DNA of 64,000 bases from Mesorhabditis belari (GCA_958450365.1 CAUEEP010000757.1:419001-483000); one strand, 5' to 3'; positions 41,867-54,249 are shown, counted from the first letter of the stretch. A program made the numbers and translations. Notes: a model not told the origin generated them from the sequence alone.

Positions 41867-42729
41867 AATTCTCATAGTTTTACTGTTAAAATTACGCCTG
41901 TAAAATTGAATTTAAGGATTTTTTGAGAGCATTTCTAAAAGCTTTACTAAAAAAAGAGTGAAGATTGATTATAAAAGGATTTACAGGATTAGAGGATTTA
42001 CAAAGTTACAAAACATTTCCATTTTATACGTTTATAAGTTCATTTTTTACATTACACATACAAATTCGCAAAATATGAATTTCTAGGGTTAATATTTTAA
42101 TCGATTTTAGTGAATACACTTGGCTATATGTATTTTTCGAGTTATTTGATTTCAAATTCATCATCAAAACTTCTTTGTTTGAATTTCTAGCTCATTTCTG
42201 ACTTAAAGACACAATACCTACAGATATCTACAAAATACCCGATACAATCTACCCACATAGTTGCAGTTTTTGAAAAAAAACCCCACTCACTTGAAAAACG
42301 AAAAACAAAAACGAAAAAACATAAACCTTATCAAAAAAAATAACCAAAACGTCGATTGATCCTAGTCTCGAAATGGTTCACGCACTGCTGACAAGTCTCC
42401 GCTTTCGTCAAGTCACCAATGGTGGTCACTATCTAGAAAAGTTGGTGACTGATCTTTGCTTCTCTTTTTGTTTAAAGCCCATGAACGTTTAAGGATTTTC
42501 TTTCGGCAAAGCCACGAAAATATAAAATTTTTGTAGAAATGCGAAATAAAGAAATCTTCAGACTTATATAGTACCACAAAATTTGGGCAAAGAACAAGTT
42601 TATCTATGCAAAAAAACCCTTCGATTTGTTTGAGAGCGCAAAAAAGGAACAAAATTGTACAAGAATGATTTTTAGAGCACAAACAAACAGAGATCGTCCA
42701 AGGGATTGTCATCAACACAAAAAGCAAAG

Positions 42730-42889
42730 CTACCGTAATCTTTCTTCTAAATTTTTCCCGATCCACTTAATTAGGAGCTCATCCGGGCTGCCGTACTAAA
42801 AATTACGTGGTTTTCAAAATCAGTTACCTTTTGCAAAATACATTAGTCACGAGGAACATACTCTAATTTTGGTGCAATTTTCGCCTTTT
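42730..42889 (-). CDS. Possible 3' exons of a small gene
   Basis: Exon 42889-42858 (AKIAPKLEY) joins exon 42795-42730 (YGSPDELLIKWIGKNLEERL, then a stop) in phase 0. Both have good acceptors. It lies ~240 bp downstream of the cyclin gene's stop on the same strand. First exon not found. Another in-frame stretch at 42432-42331 (TCQQCVNHFETRINRRFG) may be a separate exon but does not fit in phase. Confidence 0.35.
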
Positions 42890-42984
42890 CTGCAAATGCA
42901 ATGAAGTATTTGAATGTCAAATACAATTAAGTTTGTTATATTATATTTATTTCGGCATAGAGCATGTTACAAATTTTTAAATGC

Positions 42985-43075
42985 ACTCACAGGATTAAAT
43001 GCTTTAATAAAACGCCCCTCTAGTACTACGCAACGCTCCTATAGGGGACGCTCTATTAAAGCACTCACGGTAGTA
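42985..43075. mobile_element. Tiny MITE family G, ~90 bp hairpin
   Basis: TGCTTTAATAAAACGCCCCT and its inverted near-copy GACGCTCTATTAAAGCACTC surround a short loop; the end resembles family F (ACGGTA...). Confidence 0.6.
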
Positions 43076-43139
43076 TACAATAAAATGTCATAAAATACAT
43101 AAAATACAAACTTTCTTTCACAAATGCTAGATCAAGGTT

Positions 43140-46100
43140 TTAGCCTCTACGCAAATACTTGTCAAAGTTCTTTAGTTCAGAGGCAATAATTTCCAGCTCT
43201 TCTTTACTGGGATGATCTTGATTCGCTTTAAACATACGAGCGATCTACAAACTCCAACAACTATGATCAATAATTGAAATAACTTACCGTTGGAATGTAT
43301 TTTGAAGTTGGAGAAGACAACATCCAATTTAAAAAATTTGTGGCGATTGGCACGTATTGGCTTTCTTCGTGTAGAAGGCTCGAGACGATTTGGAGAAACT
43401 GTGTAAACTCACTTATCACCACTTCTTTAGAAAAACAAACTTTATTCTCCGAAAGTTGACGACGATTATAAAACAGGTGAAGAGCTATCCGCATAATGGC
43501 AGCAGCAACAAGCGAAGGACTATTACTCATCAGAGGTGCTTTGGTCATTGCGATATACGCTAATCCCTTCACCGTCGCCCAACCATTTTCTCGCTCAATT
43601 TCACTCATGACATCACCGATCAATAACTAAAAACATACTTTAGGAAAGACCTTAAAAGCATCTAAAAAAGCTTACCCAAAAATACGAAGAAAGTGTAATA
43701 AGTGTTTGCGTGAAACGGCAAAGTCAAAAAATTTCAGAAGCTAAAACATTTTTCCAGTCACCTTAAAAGATAAAAGGAAGGTCAACCTGTGATTCCCATT
43801 GATTAATTTTGTCCTCTTGGCACTGTAGTTTATCATTGCAAACAACCGACTTAAGACGATTACACTAAAAGATTGTTTGAAAAATTAACGTGACAAGTTA
43901 TACCATTTCATTTTCATATTCGGGACCTAGTTCGAATCTTCCAGCAATTTTCACCGCTGCCACCATAACAACTCGGTTTTCCACATCCGACATTTCAGAA
44001 ATATTTTTGTCAACCTAAAAAGTTTTTATTAGGTAAAAATATGATAAACTAACCATTAGTGCTTTATCTAACATGTGTACTGCCAAAAAATACGATTCAT
44101 TTGGTAGCCTGACCACGCGAGAGATCCAAAAAATCCAATCAACCATTTGGGCTCGTTTAATCTCAGGAAAGTGGGAAGAAACATTTTCGCATGGCATCTA
44201 AAAAGGCAGTTTTGGTTTTTTTTCAAAAAAAGACGCATGTTAAATATCCATAAAATATCCTACAAAGAGAACAACACATATTTATTTGTAGTTTTTAGTT
44301 TAAAAATCAATCTAGGAAATTTTTCTAAATGTTCTCTTATTTTATCTAATAAGTAATTTCAGAATATAGTAAGTACCTGGTTGTGAAGAAAATAGTTGAT
44401 AATGTCGAACGCGTAATCGTTTCCACCAACATCTGCAAGCTCTAGCGGCAAACAAGCCCGAGAGGAAAATTGAACAAGCTAAATTCATAGTAAATGTAAG
44501 TTACCATGTAGTAGGGCACTTACTCGATTCTCATCAATTTGTGCAACGAGATCTTCGAGCTTCTTGTTAGTTTCATTGACGCTTAGATGGCACGGATTGG
44601 CAGCCATTGAACGTGTTCGTATTCCATAGTTTGCTCGTAGTCCATCTCCTATTTCTTTCGCAGCAACAGAAATAGATCGAAACACCGATTCGTCTAAAAT
44701 AAATATATAGAAAAAAGCTAGAACCATTAGCACAACGAATAGCCGTACAATACCTGACGTGAGATGAGCTTGAAACAAAGCTTCTTCGATGCGTCTTCGA
44801 TCATTCCTCTCAACATAGCATGTGGGGAACGAATCCAGTGACTGTCGAGCTGATCGGCGGGCAGATCGAACTTTGCTTGAAATGCTAAATAATAATTGAT
44901 AACAGTTAGGGAAAGCAAGTGAAAACTATATCTACCCCTGAACGATGGCGGTTCTCTCAGATCTAAGGTCAATAAGAGATAATCGTCGAAATTTGGAAGT
45001 CAAGCCTTCAATCACACGATCCGTTGCAACTAAAATGAAGGAAATTAATGAAATTAAAAAAAATAATACTCATGCTGTTTATTCCTCCTTGTAGTTTTGA
45101 AGGAAGGAAATTGGTACTAATTAGGCTGTCCAGAAAGTCTTTTCGTCCTTTCGTTTAAAAGAACAAATGCACCAAACAAATGCAAATTGTTGACTTTTTT
45201 AGAGCTACGGTTTGTTTCATTAGAAAGGTCAATTATTTTTCTGCAAAATAAAATTAAAACGAATTTAAAATGCCACATGTCTGAATTTTTTGGAAGCGTG
45301 AAGTTAAGTAGTCAAAAAGGGGGACGGCTCGATGATGCTGTTTAGACATTTCAGCTCTGGGGACCAATATTGGTGTCAATAGATAAAAGATAGAGCACAA
45401 AAAGTTAGGTATATAGCCAATTCAAAGAAAATGATTCACCAATTTCTCCGTAAAGTTTTTTAACGATTTTTACGAAAAACGCGTGTTTTCACCGTCGAAT
45501 TTGCTGATAGTGACTTAATAAGATGGGAAATTAAACAATAAACACTTTTTATTTAGAGCAAACCATAGGTTAAATGGTCAATTTGTTATTTTTCAACGAT
45601 GTATGTATGAAAAGGAACGAAAAGACTTATTCACCAACCTAATCAAAACTCGTGTTTTAAATTAATCTAGAGTATAGTTTGCAAATATAGGTCATTGGTA
45701 GCTGTACATCTGGTCATCAGACATTTTTCGCGCCTTAAAAAACATTAGCATTTCAAAATTCCCTGGTAAAGTTCGAGGGGGGCATTTGGTGCAGTGCCGA
45801 AAATGAGGCCAGGGGTGCAAGAAATACAAAGTGAAAACTATTCAAAACACTCTAAAAATATCATCAATAGATCCAGTATGTTTGATTACCCGAAAAAAAA
45901 ATGAAATAACATTGGTAGCATTAGACTAAACAACAAGAATATCGGCTTTCTATTAAGGTTTCAGTCATTCAGGCAAATTAAAACAACGCTACAGCTGCTA
46001 ATGACCTATACTTGCAAACTATACTCTAGCTTAATGCAAAACGCGAGTTTGTACCACACTCAGCTACATGTCATCTAGGCTGTCCTTAGCTAAAGTGTCT

Positions 46101-46515
46101 AAATCGCATCATCAAGCCGTCGCCCTTTTTGACTACTGGACTTGACACTCCCAAAAAATCCAGAGATAAGACATTTAAAAAGTTTTAATGTAATTTTGTA
46201 GAAAAATAATTGGCCTTTCTAATGAAACAAACCGTGGTTCAATTGGTGCATTTGTTGGTTTTGAACGGATGTACGAAAAGGAACCAAAAGATCTATTCAG
46301 TAACCTAAAACTACACTCAGCCACATGCCATCTAGGCAAACTACATACATTTTAGAACTAGCCAACTGGAGACCAGTGCTTACTTAGCAAGTAGTTAGAT
46401 GAAAAAAAACAAACTCACGCTTTTGAACGGCAACTCCAGCGTTCGCCTTGACATGTTGTTGAGCGATTCCATCCATCTTTTGCAATTGAGCAGCAAGTAA
46501 CGAGCGAAAATCCGA
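43140..46515 (-). CDS. Divergent cyclin-box protein, at least 12 exons
   Basis: Exons: 46515-46419, 45029-44936, 44884-44754, 44693-44524, 44478-44377, 44197-44054, 44014-43904, 43864-43787, 43740-43676, 43626-43288 and 43244-43140, giving ~475 residues. The cyclin box begins RAQMVDWIFWISRVVRLPNE, then YFLAVHMLDKALM and VVMVAAVKIAGRFE, which match the R-x-x-(L/I)-V-D-W, L-A-V-x-x-x-D-(R/K) and A-x-x-I-A-x-K-x-E core of cyclins. The second fold has LLKFFDFAVSRKHLLHFLR and SPSLVAAAIMRIALHLF. The general shape is of an A/B-type cyclin, which activates Cdk1-type kinases, but the sequence is divergent. An N-terminal Arg-rich region (SSKVRSARRSARQSL) precedes it. Phase at the 43676/43626 junction does not agree (2 versus 0), so either a splice site is misplaced or the gene has a frameshift. 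The first exon is not found. The first intron contains MITE and LINE pieces. Confidence 0.75.
45113..45645. mobile_element. Mariner-type MITE family D, copy, ~530 bp
   Basis: Left end TTAGGCTGTCCAGAAAGTCT, right end CGAAAAGACTTATTCACCAA followed by CCTAA. Related to 10417-10938 and to relics at 17921 and 46073. It is in the first intron of the cyclin gene. Confidence 0.75.
45690..45800 (-). mobile_element. LINE 3'-untranslated fragment
   Basis: The block containing ACATCTGGTCATCAGACATT and TTTCGCGCCTTAAAAAACAT is the complement of 62130-62215, just downstream of the LINE tail at 61862. Here it is alone in an intron. Confidence 0.65.
46073..46305. mobile_element. Family D half copy
   Basis: Shares CTTAGCTAAAGTGTCTAAAT and GTTCAATTGGTGCATTTGTT with the right half of 10417-10938. 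Confidence 0.65.
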
Positions 46516-46721
46516 CTAAAGATAAAAAATAATTAAGTAGATAAAATTCTTGAATAAAGAAACATTTTAAAAGAATGTTTAGAATAGAGCCTAAAGGTAG
46601 ATTGCACTTGCGCCCAAAAGTAGGTATTGCTGCTAGTTAAAATCAAGCAACAATGTCGTACGTATACACTTAGCACACGCACATAAGCTGCAGCAAGTAA
46701 AACTATAAAGTTGGGGATAAC

Positions 46722-48030
46722 TTATTTAAAAAACTGCACGTATCACACTTACTAGAATTTAATAAAAAGTGAATGGTCACGCAACATTAACTTTCCAAAC
46801 CATAAAACATGAACCAAAAAGGTGAACCACGAGTCACGAAATTTACTAAATGCTCAAAAATAACTTCTAAAACCCAAAAAAATCAGATACTACTACACTT
46901 AGGTGGCATTTTGTACTAGTTACGATGACTGCTTCGGTAGATCAGATCAAAGTTTCGATAGATCAGATCAAAATCAGATTTAAACCATAACTTTCTTCGG
47001 AGTGAACCGATCTTTATGATTTTATTATTTTTATTTTGTTGCTCCTGTTGAGTGCAGCGAAATGACACTAAAATCATAAGAATTGACCCGCTCAGAAGAA
47101 AGTTATAGTGAGTTGAGCAAAAAAATGTCTTTTTGTGACTCTCTGCAAAAGCTTTACTGCGTAAACTTTTCTTTTTCGTCTACAAAATAATATTTTATGT
47201 GTTTGATCAACTCATGTGGAGATTGGCTTCATTGAATGCCAGAATATACACTCTACTAAAATTTGTTACAAAACTGCAATCCAGCAAGTCCAGAATGAAA
47301 ATTTTGCCAAATTTCTTGTGTTATATACGCCCTTCCTACGGTACTTCAAACAGTTTCATGACGGGGCACGAAATAGAATTTTGGTTCGATCGAACAATAC
47401 AAAATCATATTCCCTTTTTTTCTCCCAGCTTTATTTTAAGTAAATCAAAAGATTTAGGCAAGGTTGTTAACTGAATATCTCAATACCGCAAAAATCATCT
47501 TATAATGTCATCAATCAATCATCAAAATCACGCTTTTGTTCGTGAGCGCAAATGACGTTGCGCAAAAACACGTGCGCAAAAGACGCTTTTGTTTGTGTGC
47601 GCAAATGGCGGTGCGGTATTGTCATGGTCCCGTTTTTTCTTCCAGCTTTATTTTAAGTAAATCAAAAGATTCAGACAAGGCTATTAGCTGAATATCTCAA
47701 TATCGCAAAAATCATTTTATAATGTCATGTGTTCATGGGTTTTTTGTGAAGTTCATGTTCAGTTCATGCATTCAACCCCCCCGATACTGTAAATGAACCC
47801 TATTTTACCCCAGAAAAAGTTAAAAACTTACGAAAGCGAAGTATAAAATGCCACCTAAGTGTAGTAGCGTCTGATTTTTTTGTTTCATGAATTATTTTTA
47901 GGCTTTTAGTAAATTTCGTGAATGGTTCACCTTTTTGGTTCATGTTTTATGGTTTGGAAAGTTACTTTTGTGTGACCATTCACTTTTTATTCAATTTTAT
48001 TAAGTGTAATATGTGCAATTTTTTAAAATA
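46722..48030. mobile_element. 1.3-kb element with ~190-bp terminal inverted repeats
   Basis: The left end (TGCACGTATCACACTTACTA ... CACTTAGGTGGCATTTTGTA) is repeated inverted at 47845-48025 (AAATGCCACCTAAGTGTAGT ... ATTAAGTGTAATATGTGCAA). Inside are a direct repeat (47434-47511 and 47650-47728, TAAGTAAATCAAAAGATT) and no transposase. It lies upstream of the cyclin gene. Confidence 0.8.
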
Positions 48031-48486
48031 AGAATTTCACCGAATTTCGGTTTTTTTTTTGCGGGCTTTGACGCCTCCTGGTGGAGAAATTTGAAAAGGA
48101 TTAATTCGTACTCAAAAAGCATAAAGGTTTCTTCTGTCAAAAAAAATTTCTTTTTAGAGCCACAACATTCCCATATAGATTCTATTTTAAGAACTTTTGT
48201 TTAAGAAATGCTTGTTCAGAGCACAGTGCTTTAACCATTCAATCTGAATCGGGGATTTTTGTGCAAGAAATACAATAAAACCTTCGCAAAACAAACCGCA
48301 GCTTCAGATTCTAGGGCTGATTCTTTAGATTGTTTTTCGAAGAAATGCCGTCATCGACTACCTAATGCATTTTCACGAGCAACGTAGAGAACTTAGAGCT
48401 CTCACACAGACATTACCAAACATCATCATCATCGAGAAAACTTGCAATCAACCACTGCCATTGCACTCTTTTGGGCTCTGATCTTT

Positions 48487-48788
48487 GATTCATCAATTAT
48501 TTCATTTATGAAAGGAGGTCAAACGCGCTATGCAAGGGGTCGTTTTTTAACAAGGACTCCTGGTTCCTGCTCGACCGAATCCTGCTTTTCATCAGAACCG
48601 ATTTTTCTGGAGTTCAGAAAATCAAATGGACTACAAAACTGTTGCCTTTCGAAAAAGCACGAAAATACATCAAGTCTCCGTGCTTTGTGTTCCTATTTGA
48701 CTTGAGTCCACGAGACTTTTTCGAAGCGGTTCAAAAGGCTGCACTGGCCGAGGCGGCAGTTCTCGAACATACTGGGAACTGCGATTGA
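48487..48788 (+). other. Possible coding relic
   Basis: Plus-strand frame open ~95 codons to a stop at 48788, without ATG, including DSWFLLDRILLFIRTDFSG, LLPFEKARKYIKSPCFVFLF and AALAEAAVLEHTGNC. It looks like real protein sequence but has no clear splice context. No family recognised. Confidence 0.35.
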
Positions 48789-49190
48789 TCCTAGAGTACT
48801 TGGGCAACGAGATTTATTATGTGCTAAAAGTTCGGACGAGCAACGTTCATATTTTTGAAACTCTAATCATGAAAATCTTTCTCAGTGGACAGGGGATGTG
48901 GCTAGAGATCACAAAAGATTGTTAAATAGACAGATACAGGATTATTTTAGATCTAATGGATATATATTTAGTCATAGAACTTTCCAGAGTTCTGGTATGT
49001 AGCCGAAATCTATGCAAAAATGAAAGCTGAATGCACCTGTCAACTCGGTGACCTTTTATTCTTCTTTTTATCAAACTCTCACCATCTCTCTGCTACAATC
49101 GGCACTTGATTAGCCTTTTTGTAATGACTTTATTTAGAAAAAAAATGGTTTATTGCAATTTATTGCATTAATTGATTCTATTTTTTAGTT

Positions 49191-49440
49191 TTTGATCCAA
49201 ATTCGCTTTATTGAGAAAGCTTTATCGCGAAATTCTATTAAATTTTCCGAGTTTTGGTTTGAGTCTCATTTGAGTCAAATCCTTGGTTCATCCATCCAAT
49301 ATAAATATAATTTTGTAGCATTCATGAATTCAGCTGCTATCGAATTCGATGCTCACTCGCAAGACTTTGTCTTTACGATAATTGAAGTTCTTTCAGGCGG
49401 GGTATCTTTGATTCATTCGCTGGACATTTCTGGCTTATAA
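49191..49440 (+). CDS. Possible terminal exon
   Basis: After a TTTTTTAG acceptor near 49188 the frame is open for ~83 residues (FWFESHLSQILGSSIQYKYN; DFVFTIIEVLSGGVSLIH) to TAA at 49440. No family recognised and no partner exon found. Confidence 0.35.
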
Positions 49441-49642
49441 ACAAACAAAATAAGCTAGAAAAATAGTTTAGTCTTGAGGGCTATTGGATTGGACTTCTAG
49501 GAGAAGGGCTTGTGATGAATAAGACTTGAGGGAGGCTATTCTATTCTAGGAGCTCCAGGCTTATGATGAATAAGTCTAGATCTTTTTCTAAAATCTGCAC
49601 CCAACGCCGACTATATTCATTCTGAAAATCAACTTTTTTCAG

Positions 49643-51656
49643 TAGGTGGCACATTGATGAATCTCTTTGGTCTCTACACCATTCTGCGGCACTCTCCAAA
49701 AGAGATGGGGGAGTACGCGTGGGCGTTGGCTGTTTTACAAGTGAGGAAATCTGCAAAAATCAGCCAATTTTATCAATAAAAGCCAGCAAAATTCAATTGG
49801 TTCAAGAAATAGTATTTCTGATTAGAAAAAACATTAGCTAATCTCTTTTAGGTGACAACGACCTGTTGTGATCATATAACGGCTGATGGAGCGTCCCCAT
49901 ATTTGCTCTTTCCGCTGATCGTCTTCGTTCGGCTGGATGACGTGGATCGGCATATCCACCGAAATCCTGACCGTATGTGAATGTAAATGTAGATTTGGTA
50001 GATAATAGATTTACTTTTACTTATCATTTTGCAAAATCGATAAGCAAAAGCCCTGTCGGTAATGGTCAGCGGGTATTTTATAGTTTTCTTTATTGTTTCT
50101 TTATTGTTTCTTTATTGTTTATTGATCTTATTGTCATCATCAAAAGTTTCACTATTGAGGTTCTCGAGTTCTCGGTGATTGGGCACACGCAAACATGCAC
50201 GATGATGCTTTTCTTTCTTCGACTTCACTTCATCGCACCCGACGATCACCCGCTGAAAATCGGGAAAGCGTAGGCTTTTCTGTTTCTCTTAATTTTCAAA
50301 ATTTTCTGTTAAGAGCATACTTTATGAAGAAAAGATTTATCAAGGATTTGATTTCTAAGACATTTAAACCTTAATGTTAACTATAAAGAACTTTGAAACA
50401 GAAACAAGTGCTTCGTTTCAGTGCTCGGAGTTGGTTCTTCCTTTTTTCTTCCGATTTCTGACATTTAAACCTTAATGTCAACTATGAAGAACTTTGAAAA
50501 AGAAACAAGTTCTTCGTTTCAGTGCTCGGAGTTGGTTCTTCCTTTTTCTACATATAGCTCCATACATTCACTGTTGCTGGTATTTAACGATGATTCTGAA
50601 TTGGGAACCAAAACAGACGACCAATGACGTTTATCTACGGGTATTTTGTGTAGTTTTGAGAAATGAGAAATGAGTATAATGAAATAAACTCAAGACTGAT
50701 ATAAAATAGCTATCTATGTACATTTCTATAAATAATAAAATGAACTTATGACCTATCTGAACAAATCGTACATGTAAAGGTTTTATAGAATCGACTATCA
50801 GCCTATGATCCAAAAGCTCTCTAATGTAAAACCATTCGTTTCTTCTCCGATTTTCAGATCTATCCACAACTGCGACAGTTCATCATGATGCCCAGATTTC
50901 TGGGATTCGCGAGGGGCAGTCACACGTTCTTCCTTGTCAATATTCTCGGTTTTTTAGCCGTCTGTGGATCATTTATGATTGGTTGGTGGTTGCCAGGGGA
51001 ATCTGTTAAAAAAATTGCACAGCTTGCTCGTTTCTCTGTTTCTATTTCCTTCGGCTTCAAGAGAACTTCTTAGAAAAGCGGCTCGTCGACGAGGAACGGC
51101 AACTGATCAAAGCGTTGATTATACAGGTAGAACGAATTCTACATGACACGATAACTCAACGTTGAGACTATGTCTTTCTATAAAATCAACTACCTCCAGC
51201 TTTTAGGTGACAATCCCCATGGTAACCGTCATCATTCCCTTTTGCCTTGGAGCCATTGTCATTTTTGTTGATAACACCGATTTGACAAGTTTGTTCAGCA
51301 CTTTTTCACTCCTATTTTAGCTATTTTTTTCTTGTTAAACAGCTTTTACTTGGAAAACCCAGCATTAGTTGAGTCATAGACATCCACAATAATTGCTCGA
51401 CGTTGCAAGCTATTTCTGCACTAAACCAATGCACATATTTACAGAGTTCTGTCCACTGATCGGGCTATTGTTCGCTCAGCATGGACTCTTCAACACAATA
51501 GCCATCTTATGTCTCTATCGACCGTACCGAGAGCACGTGAAGCGAACGTTTCGTCGCATCACCGAATTGCCGCCATTCCGGAAATGCTTCAAACCGAAGC
51601 CTCAAATATCTATCATAGTAATCATCCCATCGCCAAAGTCGTCGCAAATTTGTTAA
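49643..51656 (+). pseudogene. Srh-like seven-transmembrane chemoreceptor gene, probably decayed
   Basis: Plus-strand exons: 49643-49740 (MNLFGLYTILRHSPKEMGEY), 49852-~49975, ~50160-50272, 50859-~51000 (FLVNILGFLAVCGSFMIGWW), 51023-51126 (EERQLIKALIIQ), 51207-51288 (VTIPMVTVIIPFCLGAIVIF) and 51445-51656 (FAQHGLFNTIAILCLYRPYR). The L-x-x-A-L-x-x-Q-V-x-I-P junction and the H-G-x-x-x-T-I-x-x-L-x-x-x-R-P-Y-R end are hallmarks of the Srh/Str superfamily of nematode odour receptors. Exon 2 changes frame in the middle (PYLLFPLIVF, then FGWMTWIGISTEI in another frame), and the exon 4-5 border lacks a workable intron. The gene is therefore probably a pseudogene unless there are sequence errors. Confidence 0.7.
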
Positions 51657-51682
51657 AGGTTTATTGCAAAAAAACTTAATAT

Positions 51683-52203
51683 TGGATTGGTGAATTGAAA
51701 ACTGCGGGCTATTGTCCTATGTGACAGTTTGAGCACTTTCTTCAAAAGAAACCCATTTTGGTGTGAATGGAAAAGTTGTAGAGAATCAAAAATCAAGCTT
51801 ATATCCAAATTTTCAGAACGATTCAAAAACTGGTTTTCAAGAAATGCGAAATTTACGAATTTTTACAAAACTTGCATTTTAAGCGAAACTACTAAGTGTA
51901 TCTTTTTGGAAATTTGGCTATAAGCCTAATTTTTGATTCTCTACAACTTTTCTATTGACACCAAAATGGGTTTCTTTTGAAGAAAGTGCTCAAACTGGGA
52001 CATCTCCAGTCCTCCATTTTCGAGTCTCACACTTGTCTCACACACAAACCAAAATCCTACTACGAAAGAGGAATCCGCAGATTGCCTGTAAAATGGGCAG
52101 AAGTCGTCAATAATAATGGAAATTATTTGGAATGAATTCATGGTTTTATGTTTCAATAAATTTTAGTTCAAAGTCCGGCAATTTTCAACTCACCAACCCA
52201 ATA
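51683..52203. mobile_element. Mariner MITE family B, full copy
   Basis: Ends TTGGATTGGTGAATTGAAAA and TTTTCAACTCACCAACCCAA flanked by TA. It carries the mariner 3' coding relic in one arm. It separates the two copies of the receptor's last exon. Confidence 0.85.
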
Positions 52204-52235
52204 TTTCTGTACTAAACCAATGCACATATTTGCAG

Positions 52236-52444
52236 AGTTCTGTCCACTGATCGGTCTATTGTTCGCTCAGCATGGACTCTGCAACACAATAGCCATCCTA
52301 TGTCTCTATCGACCGTACCGAGAGCACGTGAAGCGAACGTTTCGTCGCATCACCGAATTGCCGTCATTCCGGAAATGCTTCAGTTCGAACCAAATATCTA
52401 TCATAGTAATTATCCCATCGCCGAAGTCGTCGCAAATTTGTTAA
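52236..52444 (+). pseudogene. Duplicate last exon of the chemoreceptor gene
   Basis: Nearly identical to 51445-51656, including the acceptor ATATTTGCAG and the FAQHGLCNTIAILCLYRPYR segment, with FRKCF then diverging by a small deletion. No other receptor exons accompany it. Confidence 0.85.
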
Positions 52445-53032
52445 AAGTTTTATTGCTAAAAACTGAATAATTTAAATACACTAAAAAAACTTTAAAACTA
52501 TTAAAGACTATTTTTTTTAGAAAGTTTTTTACCATTTAAAAGTCCCTTTTTCTTTCGTCGACATTTTCCACTCGCTCTACACAAATTTCATTGTGATTTT
52601 TGTTACAAAAACCTATCGAAAAGTGATTATGGCTTTGTATTCTATTTCTTTTTGGATTTCAAAAACTTTCAAATCAAACTGTCCCTCAGCTTTCATTGAT
52701 TCAAATTCAAATTCTAATCAAATTTTACCTTATATTCTTTTGATTTTAGTTATTTCTTAAAAAATATTCATTTATTTCATTATTTTAGTCTAGTTTCAAT
52801 TTGTTTATGCACTTTCTTTGTGCTTTTTCTCAGTCACACACAAGAGCCAACAAATCAACAAAAGGGCAAAGCTTGAGACATAAAAACACTAGCGACTGAT
52901 AAAAAAAAGATTCTCAATTCTCCTTTTCAAATACTTTTAAATCAATGTTTTCTTGCTAAATTGAAAAATGCTGAGTTTCTTTTCAGTTTTACTTTTAGAA
53001 TTTTCAAATCTTCAAACAAATCTATCGAAAGA

Positions 53033-53537
53033 ATGAATGACGCGAAAAATGCAGCAAAAGCTGTGGGTTTTCTCAGTGTTTTGACTGAACCAAAACTGAA
53101 AAAGACTTCAAATTTGAATAATAAATGTTTTTTTGATTTTCAGGCAAAGAAGAAACTTAAAGAGATGGCACCAGGCGACAGTCATCGAATTGATCGACCT
53201 CAATCGGCACCCAGTGAAACTAAATCTAAGGTGATTACCGTATTTTCTCTAATAGTAGTGCACCCCGGTGAGCCGAGTTGGTGACGATTTTACGGTTTCT
53301 AAGCTTTCCCAGAAGCTCAACACTCAAATCCCCCACTAGATCTCATCTTCAGCTACATTTTCCGATCCCACATCGATAGGTTCTGAGAAGCGGTTCTCGA
53401 GATATTGAGGAATTTAGGCGACGCTCAGGGTGCACTACTATTTTGAGTATTTTGAGTACACAAAACTTTTAAACGCATTTTTTGTTTACAACTTTCAGAG
53501 AGAACAAGTCAAAGATTGTCGAGAGGAAAAAGGTTGA
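53033..53537 (+). CDS. Very small basic protein, ~51 aa, three exons
   Basis: Exons 53033-53062, 53144-53230 and ~53499-53537 join in phase 0: MNDAKNAAKA, then KKKLKEMAPGDSHRIDRPQS, then EQVKDCREEKG. There is no signal peptide. Composition is Lys/Glu/Asp-rich and probably disordered. The second intron contains a family-E MITE starting 6 bp after the donor. AATAAA follows at ~53598. Function unknown. Confidence 0.5.
53236..53444. mobile_element. MITE family E, copy 2
   Basis: Begins ACCGTATTTTCTCTAATAG and ends GTGCACTACTATT; the right terminal repeat is truncated. Confidence 0.8.
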
Positions 53538-53667
53538 CGAGCATTGAGCAAATGTTTACTAACAATTCAAAGTATTTGAAAGTTTTCTCAATTTTCAATA
53601 AATATATTGCCACGTCTTAAAGTATAAAAATATTTCAAATTTATTTCAATCCTTAATGTACTTGCTA

Positions 53668-54065
53668 ATGTTTCTTCTCCTAATCGGTTTCTTTGTTTTC
53701 TTTGTCTTAATCTTTCTTGATTGGTATTTGCAAGGAGCTTGCATCTGTGATCAGAGTGAGGTTTGTTAAAAGAAAAAAAGATCTAAGTACCTAATCAGAC
53801 TGAAAAAAGTTGCTCCAAGAATAAATTGGCATTGAATTGTACTTGTACTTGTACTTCACCTGGGAGATAAGAAAGAAAAAAGTTTTATTGAAGATTTAAA
53901 AGCAAAAGTCTTCATATGTGCTTAAAATAGGATTTCGCACAAAAATCTTAACTTTACTGCTACAGAAAAGACGTTTAGCTAAACTTTTAGCTCACAAAAT
54001 TTTGTTCAGATCCAGCGAAAGTTCTCCGAGCTAAACGAGACTTTGCCAACAATTTAGAAGTGTAA
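53668..54065 (+). CDS. Small single-pass membrane or secreted protein, 47 aa
   Basis: Exon 53668-53755 (MFLLLIGFFVFFVLIFLDWY, then QGACICDQ) joins exon 54010-54065 (PAKVLRAKRDFANNLEV, stop) in phase 1 using GTGAGG and TTGTTCAG. The hydrophobic first 18 residues are a signal or anchor. RAKRDF could be a proprotein cleavage site, so a peptide precursor is possible; this is inference. Confidence 0.45.
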
Positions 54066-54249
54066 ATGGACCAAAAACTCTTTTAAACGTCTCTCTCTTT
54101 CCAAAAACTCTTTCAAACTCTTCAACTTTTTGTTACTCCTTCGCTTTCACTGCGATTCTTGTGATCGGATTTGTGGGGGCGATTGTCTATAGAGCAATAT
54201 TCCCCAAGGCAAATAACAGTCAACGAACGAACGCAAGAAATATCTGAGT

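Noticed and set aside
42413..42766. 117-codon minus-strand ORF, Phe/Cys/Leu-rich
   Set aside because: It spans AT-rich sequence with intron-like borders, and a better exon (42795-42730) overlaps it in another frame.
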